A stretch of DNA of 64,000 bases from Azospirillum thermophilum. GTDB taxonomy: Bacteria > Pseudomonadota > Alphaproteobacteria > Azospirillales > Azospirillaceae. Under the pieces are notes generated by a model. It searched no databases. It was given only the letters and a program-made list of their open reading frames with translations, and was not told the origin of the DNA. Positions 21,199-29,885 of the stretch are shown here, one piece after another. The stretch is taken from positions 599,001 through 663,000 of the forward strand of contig NZ_CP029353.1 in NCBI RefSeq assembly GCF_003130795.1. Reading direction: 5' to 3'. The number at the start of each line of letters is the position of its first letter. Within the stretch, counting starts at the first letter, position 1. The position numbers were made by a program, and so were the translations under genes.

Positions 21199-22947
21199 TC
21201 ACCACGGCGCCTGCCAGGGCAGCTCGCCGCCCAGCAGCTTCTCGGCGTCGGCCGGCGGCAGCGGGCGGGCGAAGTGGTAGCCCTGGCCATAGTCGCAGGC
21301 CAGCGCCCGCAGCAGGTTGGCGTCGGCGCTGGTCTCGATCCCCTCGGCGATCACGTCGAAGCCGAGAAGCCGGGCGAGGTCCATGATGATGCGGACGATG
21401 GCCCGGTTCTCCTCCGAATGGTGCATGGCCGAGACGAAGGAGCGGTCGACCTTCAGGCTGTCGATCGGCAGCTTGTGCAGGTAGGACAGCGACGAATAGC
21501 CGGTTCCGAAATCGTCGATCGACAGCTTGATGCCCAGCGTGCGCAGGTCCTGCAGCAGGCGGATCGACTGTTCCGCCTTGTCCATCACCGCACTCTCGGT
21601 CAGCTCCAGCTTCAGCCAGGCGGGCTCCACCTTCGTCTCGCGCAGCACCTCGCGCACCACCTCGACGAAGCCGGGGTCGGAGAGCTGGCGGGCGGACAGG
21701 TTGACGCTCATGAACAGCGGGGCGGAGCCCGGCGCGCGCTTGTCCTGCCAGTCGGCGATCTGGCGGCAGGCCTCGCGCAGCACCCAGCTTCCCAGCGCCA
21801 CGACCAGACCGGTGCTCTCGGCGATCGGGATGAAGACGCCGGGCGGGATGTTGCCGCGCTCCGGATGGGTCCAGCGCACCAGCGCCTCGAACCCGGCGAG
21901 GCCGCCGGTGACCATCTCGACGATCGGCTGGTAGGCGACCCACAGCCCCTCGCCGCGCGACAGGGCGCCGCGCAGGTCGTGCTCCAGCCGGATCTGCTCC
22001 ACCACATGGGCGTGCATCGCCGGATCGAACCAGGACTGGCGCCCGCCGCCCAGTTCGCGCGACCGGCCGGTGGCGATCTCCGCGTCGCGCAGCACGTCCT
22101 CCGGCCGCTCGTGGCTGGGCTCGGCCGTCGCGACGCCGATGCTGGCCGACATGAAGACCGCGGCGCCGGAGCTGGAGCGGGCGGAGCGCACCACCGCCGC
22201 CAGCTCCTCCAGCGCGCGCTCCACCGCCGGGCGGTCGCAGGGGCCGGCCACCAGCAGGGCGAAGGCGTGGTCGCTGACGCGGGCGATCAGGTCGAAGGCG
22301 CCGCCCTGTTCCCCCAGCCGGGAGGCGAGGTCGCCCAGCAGCTCGTTGGCGAAGGCCTGGCCCAGGCTGGTGCGGATGTCGGCGAAGCGGTCGATGTCGA
22401 CGATCACCAGCGTGAAGGGTTCCTTCTCCGCGCAATAGTCAGCCATGTGCTTCAGCAGCATCAGCCGGTTCGCCAGCCCCGTCACCGGGTCGTAGTAGGC
22501 GAGGCGGAACAGGTCGTCCTGCGATTGCCGGCGGTCCGTCACGTCCTGCAGGATGACGAAATATCCGACGACCGCCCCGTCGGCGCCGCGGTAGGGGGCG
22601 TAGACGCGGTGGATGCAGCGCTGCTCGCCGTTCGGCTGCTGGACCCACCCCTCGGACTCGGCGATGTGGCCGGCCAGGGCGCGCTTCACATGGCCCGCCA
22701 TGTTGCGCATCGCCTTGTCGCCCATCAGGTCGCCCAGCGTCCTGCCGACGAGCTGGTCCAGGCTGCGGTCCACCATCTCCAGATAGGGCCGGTTGCCGTA
22801 GATGTGCCTGCGGTCGCGGTCGAGGACGGCGACCCTGACCGGCACCGCATCGAGAATCTGGCGAAGCGTCTCAAGCGCGAGGCCGCCGGCGGCCCCGCTT
22901 CCGGATAAGGCTTCGACGAGAGCGGTGGCGTTGGGGTCCGGCTGCAT
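21199..22947 (-). CDS. PAS-GGDEF-EAL protein, probable c-di-GMP phosphodiesterase
   Basis: A 582-residue cytoplasmic protein. An N-terminal PAS domain (about 28-140) leads to a GGDEF domain (about 150-310) in which the signature is replaced by SDHAF, so cyclase activity is unlikely. A full EAL domain follows (about 330-575) and keeps the substrate and metal motifs: EALVRW, NLSARQL, DDFGTGYSSL and the final GYHFARPL. It should hydrolyse c-di-GMP under control of the PAS sensor and perhaps GTP binding to the inactive GGDEF. No membrane helix. Start GTG/ATG choice is ATG 22947; weak ribosome binding site. Confidence 0.9.
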   Translation of the reverse strand: MQPDPNATALVEALSGSGAAGGLALETLRQILDAVPVRVAVLDRDRRHIYGNRPYLEMVDRSLDQLVGRTLGDLMGDKAMRNMAGHVKRALAGHIAESEGWVQQPNGEQRCIHRVYAPYRGADGAVVGYFVILQDVTDRRQSQDDLFRLAYYDPVTGLANRLMLLKHMADYCAEKEPFTLVIVDIDRFADIRTSLGQAFANELLGDLASRLGEQGGAFDLIARVSDHAFALLVAGPCDRPAVERALEELAAVVRSARSSSGAAVFMSASIGVATAEPSHERPEDVLRDAEIATGRSRELGGGRQSWFDPAMHAHVVEQIRLEHDLRGALSRGEGLWVAYQPIVEMVTGGLAGFEALVRWTHPERGNIPPGVFIPIAESTGLVVALGSWVLREACRQIADWQDKRAPGSAPLFMSVNLSARQLSDPGFVEVVREVLRETKVEPAWLKLELTESAVMDKAEQSIRLLQDLRTLGIKLSIDDFGTGYSSLSYLHKLPIDSLKVDRSFVSAMHHSEENRAIVRIIMDLARLLGFDVIAEGIETSADANLLRALACDYGQGYHFARPLPPADAEKLLGGELPWQAPW

Positions 22948-23392
22948 GGCGAGGAGAGGGCGAGGTACCCATCAGGAAATCATCCACCAACACTTACGCG
23001 ATGGGTCGCCCTTACGTCAAAACCAAAGCAACCCCACATGGCGGCTTTTCTGGTGTTCGGGCGAAAAGGGCAAAGAAAACCAACCCGCATACCCCAGTAT
23101 TCACGCAAGTTCGGGTTGCGTTGTTGATCGGCCTGCATCCGGAGTTCGTTGCGGGACTGCCGGGGCGGCGCCACGAACCCCGGGGATACCGGGCAAAGGA
23201 ATACAGTCCAAGGTTGCTTCATGCGTTGTCATTGATCTGGAACAGAGAGAGCGGTGCCGCGCCGGCATGCCTGCTTTGGAAACTGTCCCTGTCGCCACGC
23301 CGCGTAGCGGCCGGCTATAGTGTGGTCCATAGGGGGGCGGCCTGTCCGCAGCGACCGCCCCGTCCGTCAGGGAAAAGGCTGGGAGGAAGCCC
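22948..23392. other. Divergent intergenic region, 445 bases
   Basis: The spacer between the EAL gene and the UspA gene is visibly richer in A and T than its surroundings. A TATAGT hexamer near 23314 could be a -10 for uspA, but no matching -35 is evident. Short ORFs on both strands lack ribosome binding sites. I see nothing firm. Confidence 0.45.
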
Positions 23393-24232
23393 ATGGCACT
23401 CAAGGATTTGCTGGTGGTGGTGGACGATTCGGCGGCGTCGGCCGCCCGTCTCGACGTCGCGGCGCAGATCGCGGCGCGCAACGACGCCCACCTCACCGGT
23501 CTCTACGTGATCGTCGACCATGTCCTTCCCGGCTATATCGAGGCGGAGCTGCCGGACGAGGTGCGCGCCTCGCGCCGCCGCTTCCTGCAGGAGCAGGCCG
23601 ACAAGGCCGCCGGGCGTTTCGCCGAGGCGATGCGCCGCCACGGCCTGACCGACCGGTCGGAATGGCGGGCGGTGTCCGGTGACCCGACCACGGTCGCCGC
23701 CGTCCACGGCCGCTATGCCGACCTGATCGTCGTCGGGCAGATCGACCCGGCCCGCGACCGCGACCTGCCGGTGCTGCTGCCGCAGGATCTGCTGTTCGAG
23801 GCCGGCCGGCCGCTGCTGGTGGTTCCCTATGCCGGCCGCTTCGCCAGCGTGGGCGAGCGCGTGCTGATCGGCTGGAACGGCAGCCGCGAGGCGGCGCGGG
23901 CCGTCGGCGACGCCATGCCGATGCTGAACCGGGCCAAGCGGGTGGTCGTGCTGGCCGCCAATCCCAAGCCGGGGATGAGCGGGCTGGGCGACGAGCCCTG
24001 CGCCGACATCGCCAAGCATCTGTCGCGCCACGGCTGCCCGGTGGAGGCGACGCATGTGATCACCGACGTGGTGGAGCCGGGCGACACCATGCTGAACACG
24101 GCGGCCGACGAGGGCTGCGACCTGCTGGTGATGGGCGCCTACGGCCGGTCCCGCCTGCGGGAGCTGGTGCTGGGCGGCATGACCCGCTACATCCTGCAGC
24201 ACATGACCCTGCCGGTGCTGATGAGCCACTGA
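23393..24232 (+). CDS. Universal stress protein, tandem UspA domains
   Basis: A 279-residue protein with two Usp domains (about 1-140 and 150-279). The second ends with the nucleotide-loop pattern GAYGRSRLRELVLGG, close to G-2x-G-9x-G, then LPVLMSH. Tandem Usp proteins bind ATP and support survival under starvation, low oxygen or oxidative stress. GGGAGGAAGCCC precedes ATG 23393. It appears to be a single-gene unit. Confidence 0.92.
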   Translation: MALKDLLVVVDDSAASAARLDVAAQIAARNDAHLTGLYVIVDHVLPGYIEAELPDEVRASRRRFLQEQADKAAGRFAEAMRRHGLTDRSEWRAVSGDPTTVAAVHGRYADLIVVGQIDPARDRDLPVLLPQDLLFEAGRPLLVVPYAGRFASVGERVLIGWNGSREAARAVGDAMPMLNRAKRVVVLAANPKPGMSGLGDEPCADIAKHLSRHGCPVEATHVITDVVEPGDTMLNTAADEGCDLLVMGAYGRSRLRELVLGGMTRYILQHMTLPVLMSH

Positions 24233-24263
24233 GCGCACCCTGGCGGCCGCGCCGCCGGCCGCC

Positions 24264-24467
24264 TCACTCCGCCGCGACACGCGCCGGCCCATCGGGCTGG
24301 CGCGTCGTCGTTTCGGCCTCGTCCCGCATCAGCATCCAGAGCAGCCAGCGCTCCGTCGCGATCAGGAGGCGGCGGGTCTCCAGGTCATGGCAACTGCGGC
24401 TGTGGGTCCGCAGGCGATGCACGGCACGGCCTATGGCCTCCGCGAAGGAGGTGCGACGGATCGGCAT
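24264..24467 (-). CDS. Small hypothetical protein
   Basis: A 67-residue basic, helical protein starting MPIRRTSFAE and ending RVAAE, without a membrane segment. GAGG lies six bases before ATG 24467, which supports translation. It is convergent with uspA, and a strong hairpin terminator stands about 230 bases upstream on the same strand. No recognised domain; function unknown. Confidence 0.55.
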   Translation of the reverse strand: MPIRRTSFAEAIGRAVHRLRTHSRSCHDLETRRLLIATERWLLWMLMRDEAETTTRQPDGPARVAAE

Positions 24468-24699
24468 GATCGACCTCGAACATCCTGATGGAGCCGCAGT
24501 CCCGCAAAGTCGCCTCACCGCGGTATAACGAACAGCATATGCCTTTGGTTCCGGAAAAAAAACCGGAGATTATGACCTTGAGTCAGGCTGCGACCCTGTG
24601 TTGCCGGCAGGCCGCCTGCGGGCGCCGGGGATTCGTCTGCCTAAATCGATAGCAGTAGAGGGGGCTGACTGTTTTTGCGTCGCCGTGTGGCCGGGCCCA

Positions 24700-24735
24700 T
24701 AAAAAAACCGCCGCTAAGTCGTTGACTTAGCGGCG
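24700..24735 (-). terminator. Strong intrinsic terminator
   Basis: A perfect 12-bp stem, CGCCGCTAAGTC (24709-24720) / GACTTAGCGGCG (24724-24735), with a 3-base loop. On the minus strand it is followed by seven T residues (24707-24701). This is the clearest factor-independent terminator in the window. No protein gene ends just before it, which is why the stretch upstream is proposed as an RNA gene. Confidence 0.92.
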
Positions 24736-24892
24736 AGTTGAACAGGGAGGCTTCACGTCTGGGAGACGCTGGGTCCGGAGACCCAACCCCAGGGGAGACC
24801 CTGGGACGAAACATCGGTTGCTGCGTCGCAGCATCCAACGACCAAAATTTGACCACTTGGGTGCCGAGTTTCCAGGCATAAAAGAAACAGTC
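24701..24892 (-). ncRNA. Candidate structured small RNA with CUCC loops
   Basis: On the minus strand four hairpins follow each other: around GCTGC/GCAGC (24820-24832), CCAGGG/CCCTGG (24787-24805), TGGGTC/GACCCA (24770-24785) and CGTCT/AGACG (24756-24768). The last three carry CTCC in or next to the loop. A single-stranded CCTCCC (24745-24750) and the 12-bp terminator follow. CUCC sequences are complementary to the Shine-Dalgarno GGAG, as in the cuckoo-type anti-SD small RNAs of Rhizobiales and Rhodobacter. Repeated loops plus a terminator favour an RNA over a peptide. The 5' end and promoter are not resolved. Confidence 0.55.
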
Positions 24893-24928
24893 TACCATGC
24901 GTCGCTTGCATGGCTTGATAAGTACAGG

Positions 24929-24995
24929 AAATAAAAAGGAAAACGACCGGCCCCGGGGTCCGGCGCCCTTTTGGCGCCAGTCCCGGCCGGTCGTT
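24929..24995 (-). terminator. Intrinsic terminator of the lysR gene
   Basis: Outer stem AACGACCGGCC (24942-24952) / GGCCGGTCGTT (24985-24995) and an inner stem GGCGCC (24962-24967) / GGCGCC (24973-24978). On the minus strand they are followed by a T-rich tract (rc of 24931-24943). It lies 45 bases behind the lysR stop. Confidence 0.85.
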
Positions 24996-25039
24996 CACGT
25001 TCGTCTTGGGAACTATCCGTGGAAGAGACGAAAAGGCGG

Positions 25040-25927
25040 TCAGAACGGCGTCTCTGCGACCTTCTTGACCAGGAAGTCGCGGAAGACGGCGATGCGCTTG
25101 GAATGGCGCAGCTCCTCCGCATAGACGAAGTAGGCGTCGACCTTGGGGCCGTCCACGTCCGGCAGGACGCGCACCAGCTCCTTGTTGCCGTCCACCAGGA
25201 AGTCCGGCAGGGCGGCGATGCCCAGCCCGCTCTCCACCGCGCGGTAGATGGCGTACATGCTGTTGACCTGCAGGATCGGCCGCCGCACCACCCCTTCGCC
25301 CAGCTCCAGGATCCAGTTCACGTTGGGGATCGGCGCGCGGGAATCCGGCGGGTAGATGATGATGTCGTGCTGCTCCAGCTCCGCCACCGTCTTGGGGATG
25401 CCCCGCTTCTTCAGGTAGCTGGTGTGGCCGTAGAGGTGGAAGCGGATCGACATCAGGTGCCGCTGGATCAGGTCCGGCTGGCGCGGCGTATTCATGCGGA
25501 TGGCGATGTCCGCCTCCCGCATGGCGAGGTCGAGCTCGTTGTCGTCGATCAGCAGCGTGAGCTGGATGTCGGGGTAGATCGACAGGAACTCGTTGATGCG
25601 CGGCGTCAGCCAGGTCGACCCGAAGGCGACGGTCGTCGTCACGCGCAGCGGTCCCTTGGGATGCTCCCGGCTTTCGGTCAGCATCGCCTCGGTCATCGAC
25701 AGCTTGGCGAAGACGTCGCGGGCGGTCCGGTGCAGCAGCTCGCCCTGCTCGGTCAGGATCAGGCCGCGCGCATGGCGGTGGAAGAGGGGAACGCCCAGGC
25801 TCTCCTCCAGCGCGCTGATCTGGCGGCTGACGGCCGACTGGCTGAGGTTCAAGGTCTCTCCGGCATGCGTGAAGCTGCCGGCTTCGGCCACCGCGTGGAA
25901 AACCCGAAGCTTGTCCCAATCCATCAT
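25040..25927 (-). CDS. LysR-family transcriptional regulator
   Basis: A 295-residue LysR-type regulator. The winged helix-turn-helix is at the N-terminus (DKLRVFHAVAEAGSFTHAG, with SQSAVSRQISALE as recognition helix, about residues 5-45). A periplasmic-binding-like effector domain fills about 90-290. Length is normal. ATG 25927 and the next ATG (25924) are both possible; the frame is open upstream but matches nothing. LysR proteins usually control a divergent neighbour, which here would be the 87-residue hypothetical gene at 26255. The effector is unknown. Confidence 0.93.
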   Translation of the reverse strand: MMDWDKLRVFHAVAEAGSFTHAGETLNLSQSAVSRQISALEESLGVPLFHRHARGLILTEQGELLHRTARDVFAKLSMTEAMLTESREHPKGPLRVTTTVAFGSTWLTPRINEFLSIYPDIQLTLLIDDNELDLAMREADIAIRMNTPRQPDLIQRHLMSIRFHLYGHTSYLKKRGIPKTVAELEQHDIIIYPPDSRAPIPNVNWILELGEGVVRRPILQVNSMYAIYRAVESGLGIAALPDFLVDGNKELVRVLPDVDGPKVDAYFVYAEELRHSKRIAVFRDFLVKKVAETPF

Positions 25928-26254
25928 GCTTGTCCCGCTCCGCGCCGGACGGCGGGGAGCCTCCCATTCTTCTTTGAGGCCGGCGCATGGCCGCCATGCA
26001 TCTTTATACCGGGAACGTGAGCGCAACGCACGCCTTACCCGAGGTGCCCGCACGAAAATTAATCATGTATGGGATGATGCTTCCTCATCCGTGGGACGAC
26101 CGGTCCGTCTTGCGGGCGGGGCGGGTCGTCCGTTCGTCCTGGTCCCTGCCCCCAATGATGCGACGCTTGGCCCGTTGCATCGGCCGGGCCGAGGCGCAAT
26201 CTGAAGGACCGGCCGGCCCGGCCGGCCGGGGATGACCGGACAGGGGAGGATCGA
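25928..26254. other. Divergent intergenic region, 327 bases
   Basis: The spacer between lysR and the next gene holds an A/T-rich patch (AAAATTAATCATG, about 26054-26066) that could be promoter or LysR-binding sequence. It also holds a GC-only palindrome (GGCCGGCCCGGCCGGCC, around 26213-26229) just before the ribosome binding site of the next gene. No coding sequence seen. Confidence 0.4.
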
Positions 26255-26518
26255 ATGACAGACCCGCGTCACGCGTCCGATACCGCCAGCGCACCCGTCA
26301 CCCGCGCTCAAGTCATCGAAATCTGCGGGCGGCTCGACGACATGCGCATCGCCTCGATCATCGCCACCGGCGCCACGCCGGCCGAGCTGATGGAGGCCCG
26401 CACCTGGACCGCCGCCGACGATTACATGGGAGAGGCGACCCGCCACCCGCCGGCCGGGCGCGTCGCCCAGCTCGTCGACATCCTGAAGGCCGATGAGCCG
26501 GACTGGGAGGACGGCTGA
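26255..26518 (+). CDS. Small hypothetical protein
   Basis: An 87-residue acidic soluble protein with a clear GGGGAGG site eight bases before ATG 26255. The central part (VIEICGRLDDMRIASIIATG) looks like two amphipathic helices, and the end PDWEDG is acidic. No membrane segment and no named family that I recognise. It is convergent with the DHA2 exporter and may be under control of the divergent LysR. Confidence 0.7.
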   Translation: MTDPRHASDTASAPVTRAQVIEICGRLDDMRIASIIATGATPAELMEARTWTAADDYMGEATRHPPAGRVAQLVDILKADEPDWEDG

Positions 26519-26555
26519 GCGGGGCCGGCCCGCGGCCGCCCGCCCGGTTGCCTCC

Positions 26556-27995
26556 TCAGTCGGCGGCGTCGCGCGTCTCGGCCGCGACGGCATGGGTCGC
26601 CGCGTGGACCTTCTGCAGCGGGATGCGGTGGCCGCTGATCTCCGACCCGGCATCGGGCGGCAACCGCAGGAAGAACAGGCCCGACGCGCAGGCCAGCAGC
26701 CCCACCGTCAGGAAGGCCGGGATGAAGGAGTGGGCGGTCAGCGGGCCGCCCGTCCAGCCCTGGGTCAGATGCAGCGCCGTGGCGCCGACCGCCACGCCCA
26801 TGCTGAGGGAGAGCTGCTGCATCACGCTGGCCAGCGTATTGGCCCGGCTGGTGCGGTCCTTCGGCACCTCGGCATAGGCGAGGCTGTTGAGGCCGGTGAA
26901 CTGCAGCGAGCGGAAGAAGCCGCCGGCCAGCAGGGCGGCGAGGATCACCAGATGCGGCGTCTCCGGCCGGAACAGGCCGTAGGCGGCGAGGATCGCGCCG
27001 CTCAGCAGCGCATTGCCCAGCAGCACCCGGCGGAAGCCCAGCCGGCGCAGGATCGGGCCGGCCAGCGCCTTCATGGTCAGCGCGCCGGCCGCCCCGGCGA
27101 AGGTCAGGCTGCCCGACTCGAAGGGCGTCAGGCCGAAGCCGACCTGCAGCATCACCGGCACCAGGAAGGGCACGGCCCCGATGCCGATGCGGAACAGCGT
27201 GCCGCCGAGCACCGAGGCGGCATAGGTCGGCAGCCGGAACAGCGAGGGGTCGAGCACCGGCCGCGCCACCCGCCGGGCATGGCGCAGGTAGAGCCACGCC
27301 GCCGTCACTCCGGCCGCCAGGATGCCGGCGACCAGGGCCGGCGGCAGCAGATCGCGCCCGACATTCTCCAGCCCGAACATCAGCGCGGCCAGAGCCGCGG
27401 CGCTGAGCAGGAAGCCCGGGAGGTCGAAGGGATCGCGGTCCTTCTCCCGCACGTTGGGGATCAGCGTCACGACCAGCGCCATGCCGAGCAGCCCGATCGG
27501 CACGTTGATCAGGAAGATCCAGCGCCAGGAGGCGTAGGTCGCGATGGCGCCGCCGACCAGCGGCCCCAGGGCGGGGCCGATCAGGGCCGGCAGGGTCATC
27601 TGCGCCATCGCCCGCACCAGCTCGCTCCGCGGAACCGTCTTCAGCAGGACGAGCCGGCCGACCGGCACCATCATGGCGCCGCCGATGCCCTGCACGACCC
27701 GCGCGGCCACCAGCTCGGCCAGACCGTTCGACAGGCCGCACAAGACGGAGCCCGCCGTGAAGACCGCGATGGCCGACGCGAAGACCGTGCGCGCCCCGAA
27801 CCGGTCGGCCGCCCAACCGCTGACCGGCAGGAACACCGCCAGCGCCAGCATGTAGGAGGTCATCGCCATGCTGAGATGCAGGGGATCCTCGTTCAGCGAG
27901 CGGGCGATCTCCGGCAGGGCGGTGGAGATCACCGTCGCGTCCAGATTCTCCATGAACAGGGCGCAGGCGACGATCCAGGGGATGGAACGGGACAT
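26556..27995 (-). CDS. MFS multidrug exporter, DHA2 (EmrB/QacA) family
   Basis: A 479-residue inner-membrane protein with about 14 hydrophobic segments. The DHA2 motif at the N-terminus is NLDATVISTALPEIA, where the acidic residue in the first helix is used for proton coupling. The MFS motif A region GWAADRFGART follows. The protein should export drugs or other lipophilic compounds using the proton gradient. No EmrA-type membrane-fusion partner or TetR regulator is adjacent. The substrate is unknown. Start ATG 27995. Confidence 0.9.
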   Translation of the reverse strand: MSRSIPWIVACALFMENLDATVISTALPEIARSLNEDPLHLSMAMTSYMLALAVFLPVSGWAADRFGARTVFASAIAVFTAGSVLCGLSNGLAELVAARVVQGIGGAMMVPVGRLVLLKTVPRSELVRAMAQMTLPALIGPALGPLVGGAIATYASWRWIFLINVPIGLLGMALVVTLIPNVREKDRDPFDLPGFLLSAAALAALMFGLENVGRDLLPPALVAGILAAGVTAAWLYLRHARRVARPVLDPSLFRLPTYAASVLGGTLFRIGIGAVPFLVPVMLQVGFGLTPFESGSLTFAGAAGALTMKALAGPILRRLGFRRVLLGNALLSGAILAAYGLFRPETPHLVILAALLAGGFFRSLQFTGLNSLAYAEVPKDRTSRANTLASVMQQLSLSMGVAVGATALHLTQGWTGGPLTAHSFIPAFLTVGLLACASGLFFLRLPPDAGSEISGHRIPLQKVHAATHAVAAETRDAAD

Positions 27996-28127
27996 CGGGG
28001 AAACCGGCGGCGGGGGGACTGGTCCAACAGGTCAATCATGTGGACCGCCGCCCAAGCGGCACCATCGCCGATGGCTCGACCCTGTCATGCGTCCGTCCGC
28101 CGCGGGAGCCCGCCCGCCTGCCGCCCC

Positions 28128-28907
28128 CTATCGTCCGCGGAACGCCGGCTTGCGCTTTTCCAGGAAGGCCCGGTAGCCCTCGCGGAAATCCTCGGTGCCG
28201 AAGCAGTGGTAGCATTCGGCGATCTCCGCCTCGCTGAGCGGGGCCGGGTCGGCGAGGCGGCGGACGAACTGCTTGTGCAGCCGGGCGGCCAGCGGGGCGC
28301 CGGCGGCGATGCGCTCGCAGGTCGCCGTGATCTCCGCCTCGAAGCCCTCCTCGGGCACGACGCGATGGACCAGCCGCTTGTCCTTGGCCTCCGCCGCGCC
28401 GAAGACGCGGCCTTCCAGCAGGATTTCCAGCGCCGCCGGGCCGCCGGCGATGTCGTAGACCAGCTTCAGTTCGGGCAGCGCCATCGAGATGCCGAGCCGG
28501 CTGACCGGCACGCCGAACCGGCTGCCCTCGGTGCAGACCCGCAGGTCGCAGGCCAGCGCGACGGCCAGCCCGATGCCGCAGCAGGGGCCGGTGATGGCGG
28601 CGAGCGTCGGGTGGCGCAGGCCGCGCAGCAGGTTCAGCCCCTCGTCCATCAGGACGCCGTAGGCGGCACCCTGCTCGGGGCTGTTGCGCTCCTGCGCGAA
28701 CTCCGAGATGTCGGCGCCGGGGCTGAAGGACCGGCCGCCGTCCCCGCGCAGCACCACGGCCCGCACCGACTCGTCGGCCTCCAGCGCCGTCAGGTGGCCG
28801 ATCAGGTCGTGCCACATCGGCTTGTCGAAGGCGTTCAGCTTGTCGGGGTTGCTCAGCGTCAGGGTCGCGACCACGCCCTCGCGCCCCAGGGTCACGGTGC
28901 CGGCCAT
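28128..28907 (-). CDS. Enoyl-CoA hydratase/isomerase (crotonase) family protein
   Basis: A 259-residue crotonase-fold protein. The oxyanion-hole segment GADISEFAQ-like (about 62-75) and GPCCGIGLA (about 105-113) place it in the family. However, both glutamates that activate water in true hydratases appear to be missing: the GGGCEL motif reads GIGLAV, and QPEILLG reads VPVSRLG. It may therefore be an isomerase, a hydrolase or another CoA-ester enzyme. The start is ATG 28907, eight bases behind GGAGGAG. It stands alone between the MFS gene and the SH3 gene. Confidence 0.85.
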   Translation of the reverse strand: MAGTVTLGREGVVATLTLSNPDKLNAFDKPMWHDLIGHLTALEADESVRAVVLRGDGGRSFSPGADISEFAQERNSPEQGAAYGVLMDEGLNLLRGLRHPTLAAITGPCCGIGLAVALACDLRVCTEGSRFGVPVSRLGISMALPELKLVYDIAGGPAALEILLEGRVFGAAEAKDKRLVHRVVPEEGFEAEITATCERIAAGAPLAARLHKQFVRRLADPAPLSEAEIAECYHCFGTEDFREGYRAFLEKRKPAFRGR

Positions 28908-29006
28908 CGCAGTCTCCTCCATTCCTTGCCGTATGGAGTGTGGACAAGCATGCTCCCGGCCACCGCGTCAAGTGCGGTCGGCCATTCCGCAGGCGGCTGC
29001 GGCGTC

Positions 29007-29885
29007 CTACCGCCTGCGGCTCTCGCCCAGCAGGGCGGCGCCGACATAGCCCAGCACCTTGCCCTTGCGGCCCACCCGGTACCACGAGCCGCCGCCGTCC
29101 AGAATGGTGACCGTACCGCCCGCGTCGAGAACATCCAGCACCTTGGCGTCGCAGGCCGGGGCGACGCGCAGGTTGGCGTCGGCCAGCACGCGGGCGACCG
29201 TCCCGGCCGGCAGCATCGGCCGGCGCGCCGCGGACGACGGCAGGCTGCCGGGCAGGGCGCAGCCATTGTCCTCGCGCGAGGCCTTGGCATAGCGCTTGGG
29301 CGGTTCCGTCTTCGAAACGTCCGTCCTGGCGGGCTCGGCCTTCGCGCTGCGGTCGGTGACGAAGTCGGCGGCGACGAAGCCGAGGGGCCGGCCGTTGCGT
29401 CCGACCTTCAGCCAGCCGCCGGAGAGGGTGTCCAGAACCTCCAGCCGCGCGCCGGGGTCCAGCTCGTCCAGCACGCGGGCGCCGCGGTCGGGGGCGGCGC
29501 GCAGGCGGACGGTGGCGGCAGTCCAGACAGTCTTCGGCGCCGCGCCCTGTCCCGGGTGCGGGGCGGTGGGGGAGGGCGGTCCCGAGGGCGGCGGGGACGC
29601 CGGCGCCGGCGGGGTGGCAGCGGCGGTGGCAGCCGCAGCGGAGGGAGGCGACAGGGGCGGGGCGACGGTCGGCCATGGCTGGAACAGCACCTGCGGGTTG
29701 GGGCCGCCGTCCGCCGCCGGCCTCGCCGGGGTCAGCCGGGGCAGCTCCACCCGGGGGGAGGGCAGGGGCGTCACCGTGTCGGGCTTCTGCGCCGCGGCGA
29801 TCCCCGGCCAGATCAGCGCGGCGAGCAGGAGCGGCCGGAGGAGCGGTGCGGCGGGACGGCGGGGCGGGCGCGGCATCGCCGGCAT
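29007..29885 (-). CDS. Exported protein with two bacterial SH3 domains
   Basis: A 292-residue protein. An arginine/proline-rich N-terminus plus hydrophobic stretch ending AAAQ (about residue 33) is a signal peptide. A proline/alanine-rich linker follows, then two SH3_3-type repeats (about 120-190 and 220-290) with matching LRAAPDRGARVLDELDPG and LRVAPACDAKVLDVLDAG segments. Such domains bind cell-wall peptides. Its start overlaps the stop of the preceding gene by one base (TGATG), so the two are translated together and probably act together at the envelope. A start nine bases later is possible. Confidence 0.8.
   Translation of the reverse strand: MPAMPRPPRRPAAPLLRPLLLAALIWPGIAAAQKPDTVTPLPSPRVELPRLTPARPAADGGPNPQVLFQPWPTVAPPLSPPSAAAATAAATPPAPASPPPSGPPSPTAPHPGQGAAPKTVWTAATVRLRAAPDRGARVLDELDPGARLEVLDTLSGGWLKVGRNGRPLGFVAADFVTDRSAKAEPARTDVSKTEPPKRYAKASREDNGCALPGSLPSSAARRPMLPAGTVARVLADANLRVAPACDAKVLDVLDAGGTVTILDGGGSWYRVGRKGKVLGYVGAALLGESRRR

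Larger units (their letters stand above)
24468..25039. other. Non-coding region of 572 bases downstream of lysR
   Basis: It holds, on the minus strand, the lysR terminator (24929-24995), a run of hairpins read as a candidate small RNA (about 24736-24890) and that RNA's own strong terminator (24700-24735). The remaining 24468-24700 contains a poly-A run flanked by CCGG (24556-24567) and no ORF that I believe. Confidence 0.6.

Noticed and set aside
24641..24898. 85-codon minus-strand reading frame in the candidate small RNA
   Set aside because: No ribosome binding site, no family, and it runs through the 12-bp terminator hairpin and its T-run. RNA structure explains the sequence better.
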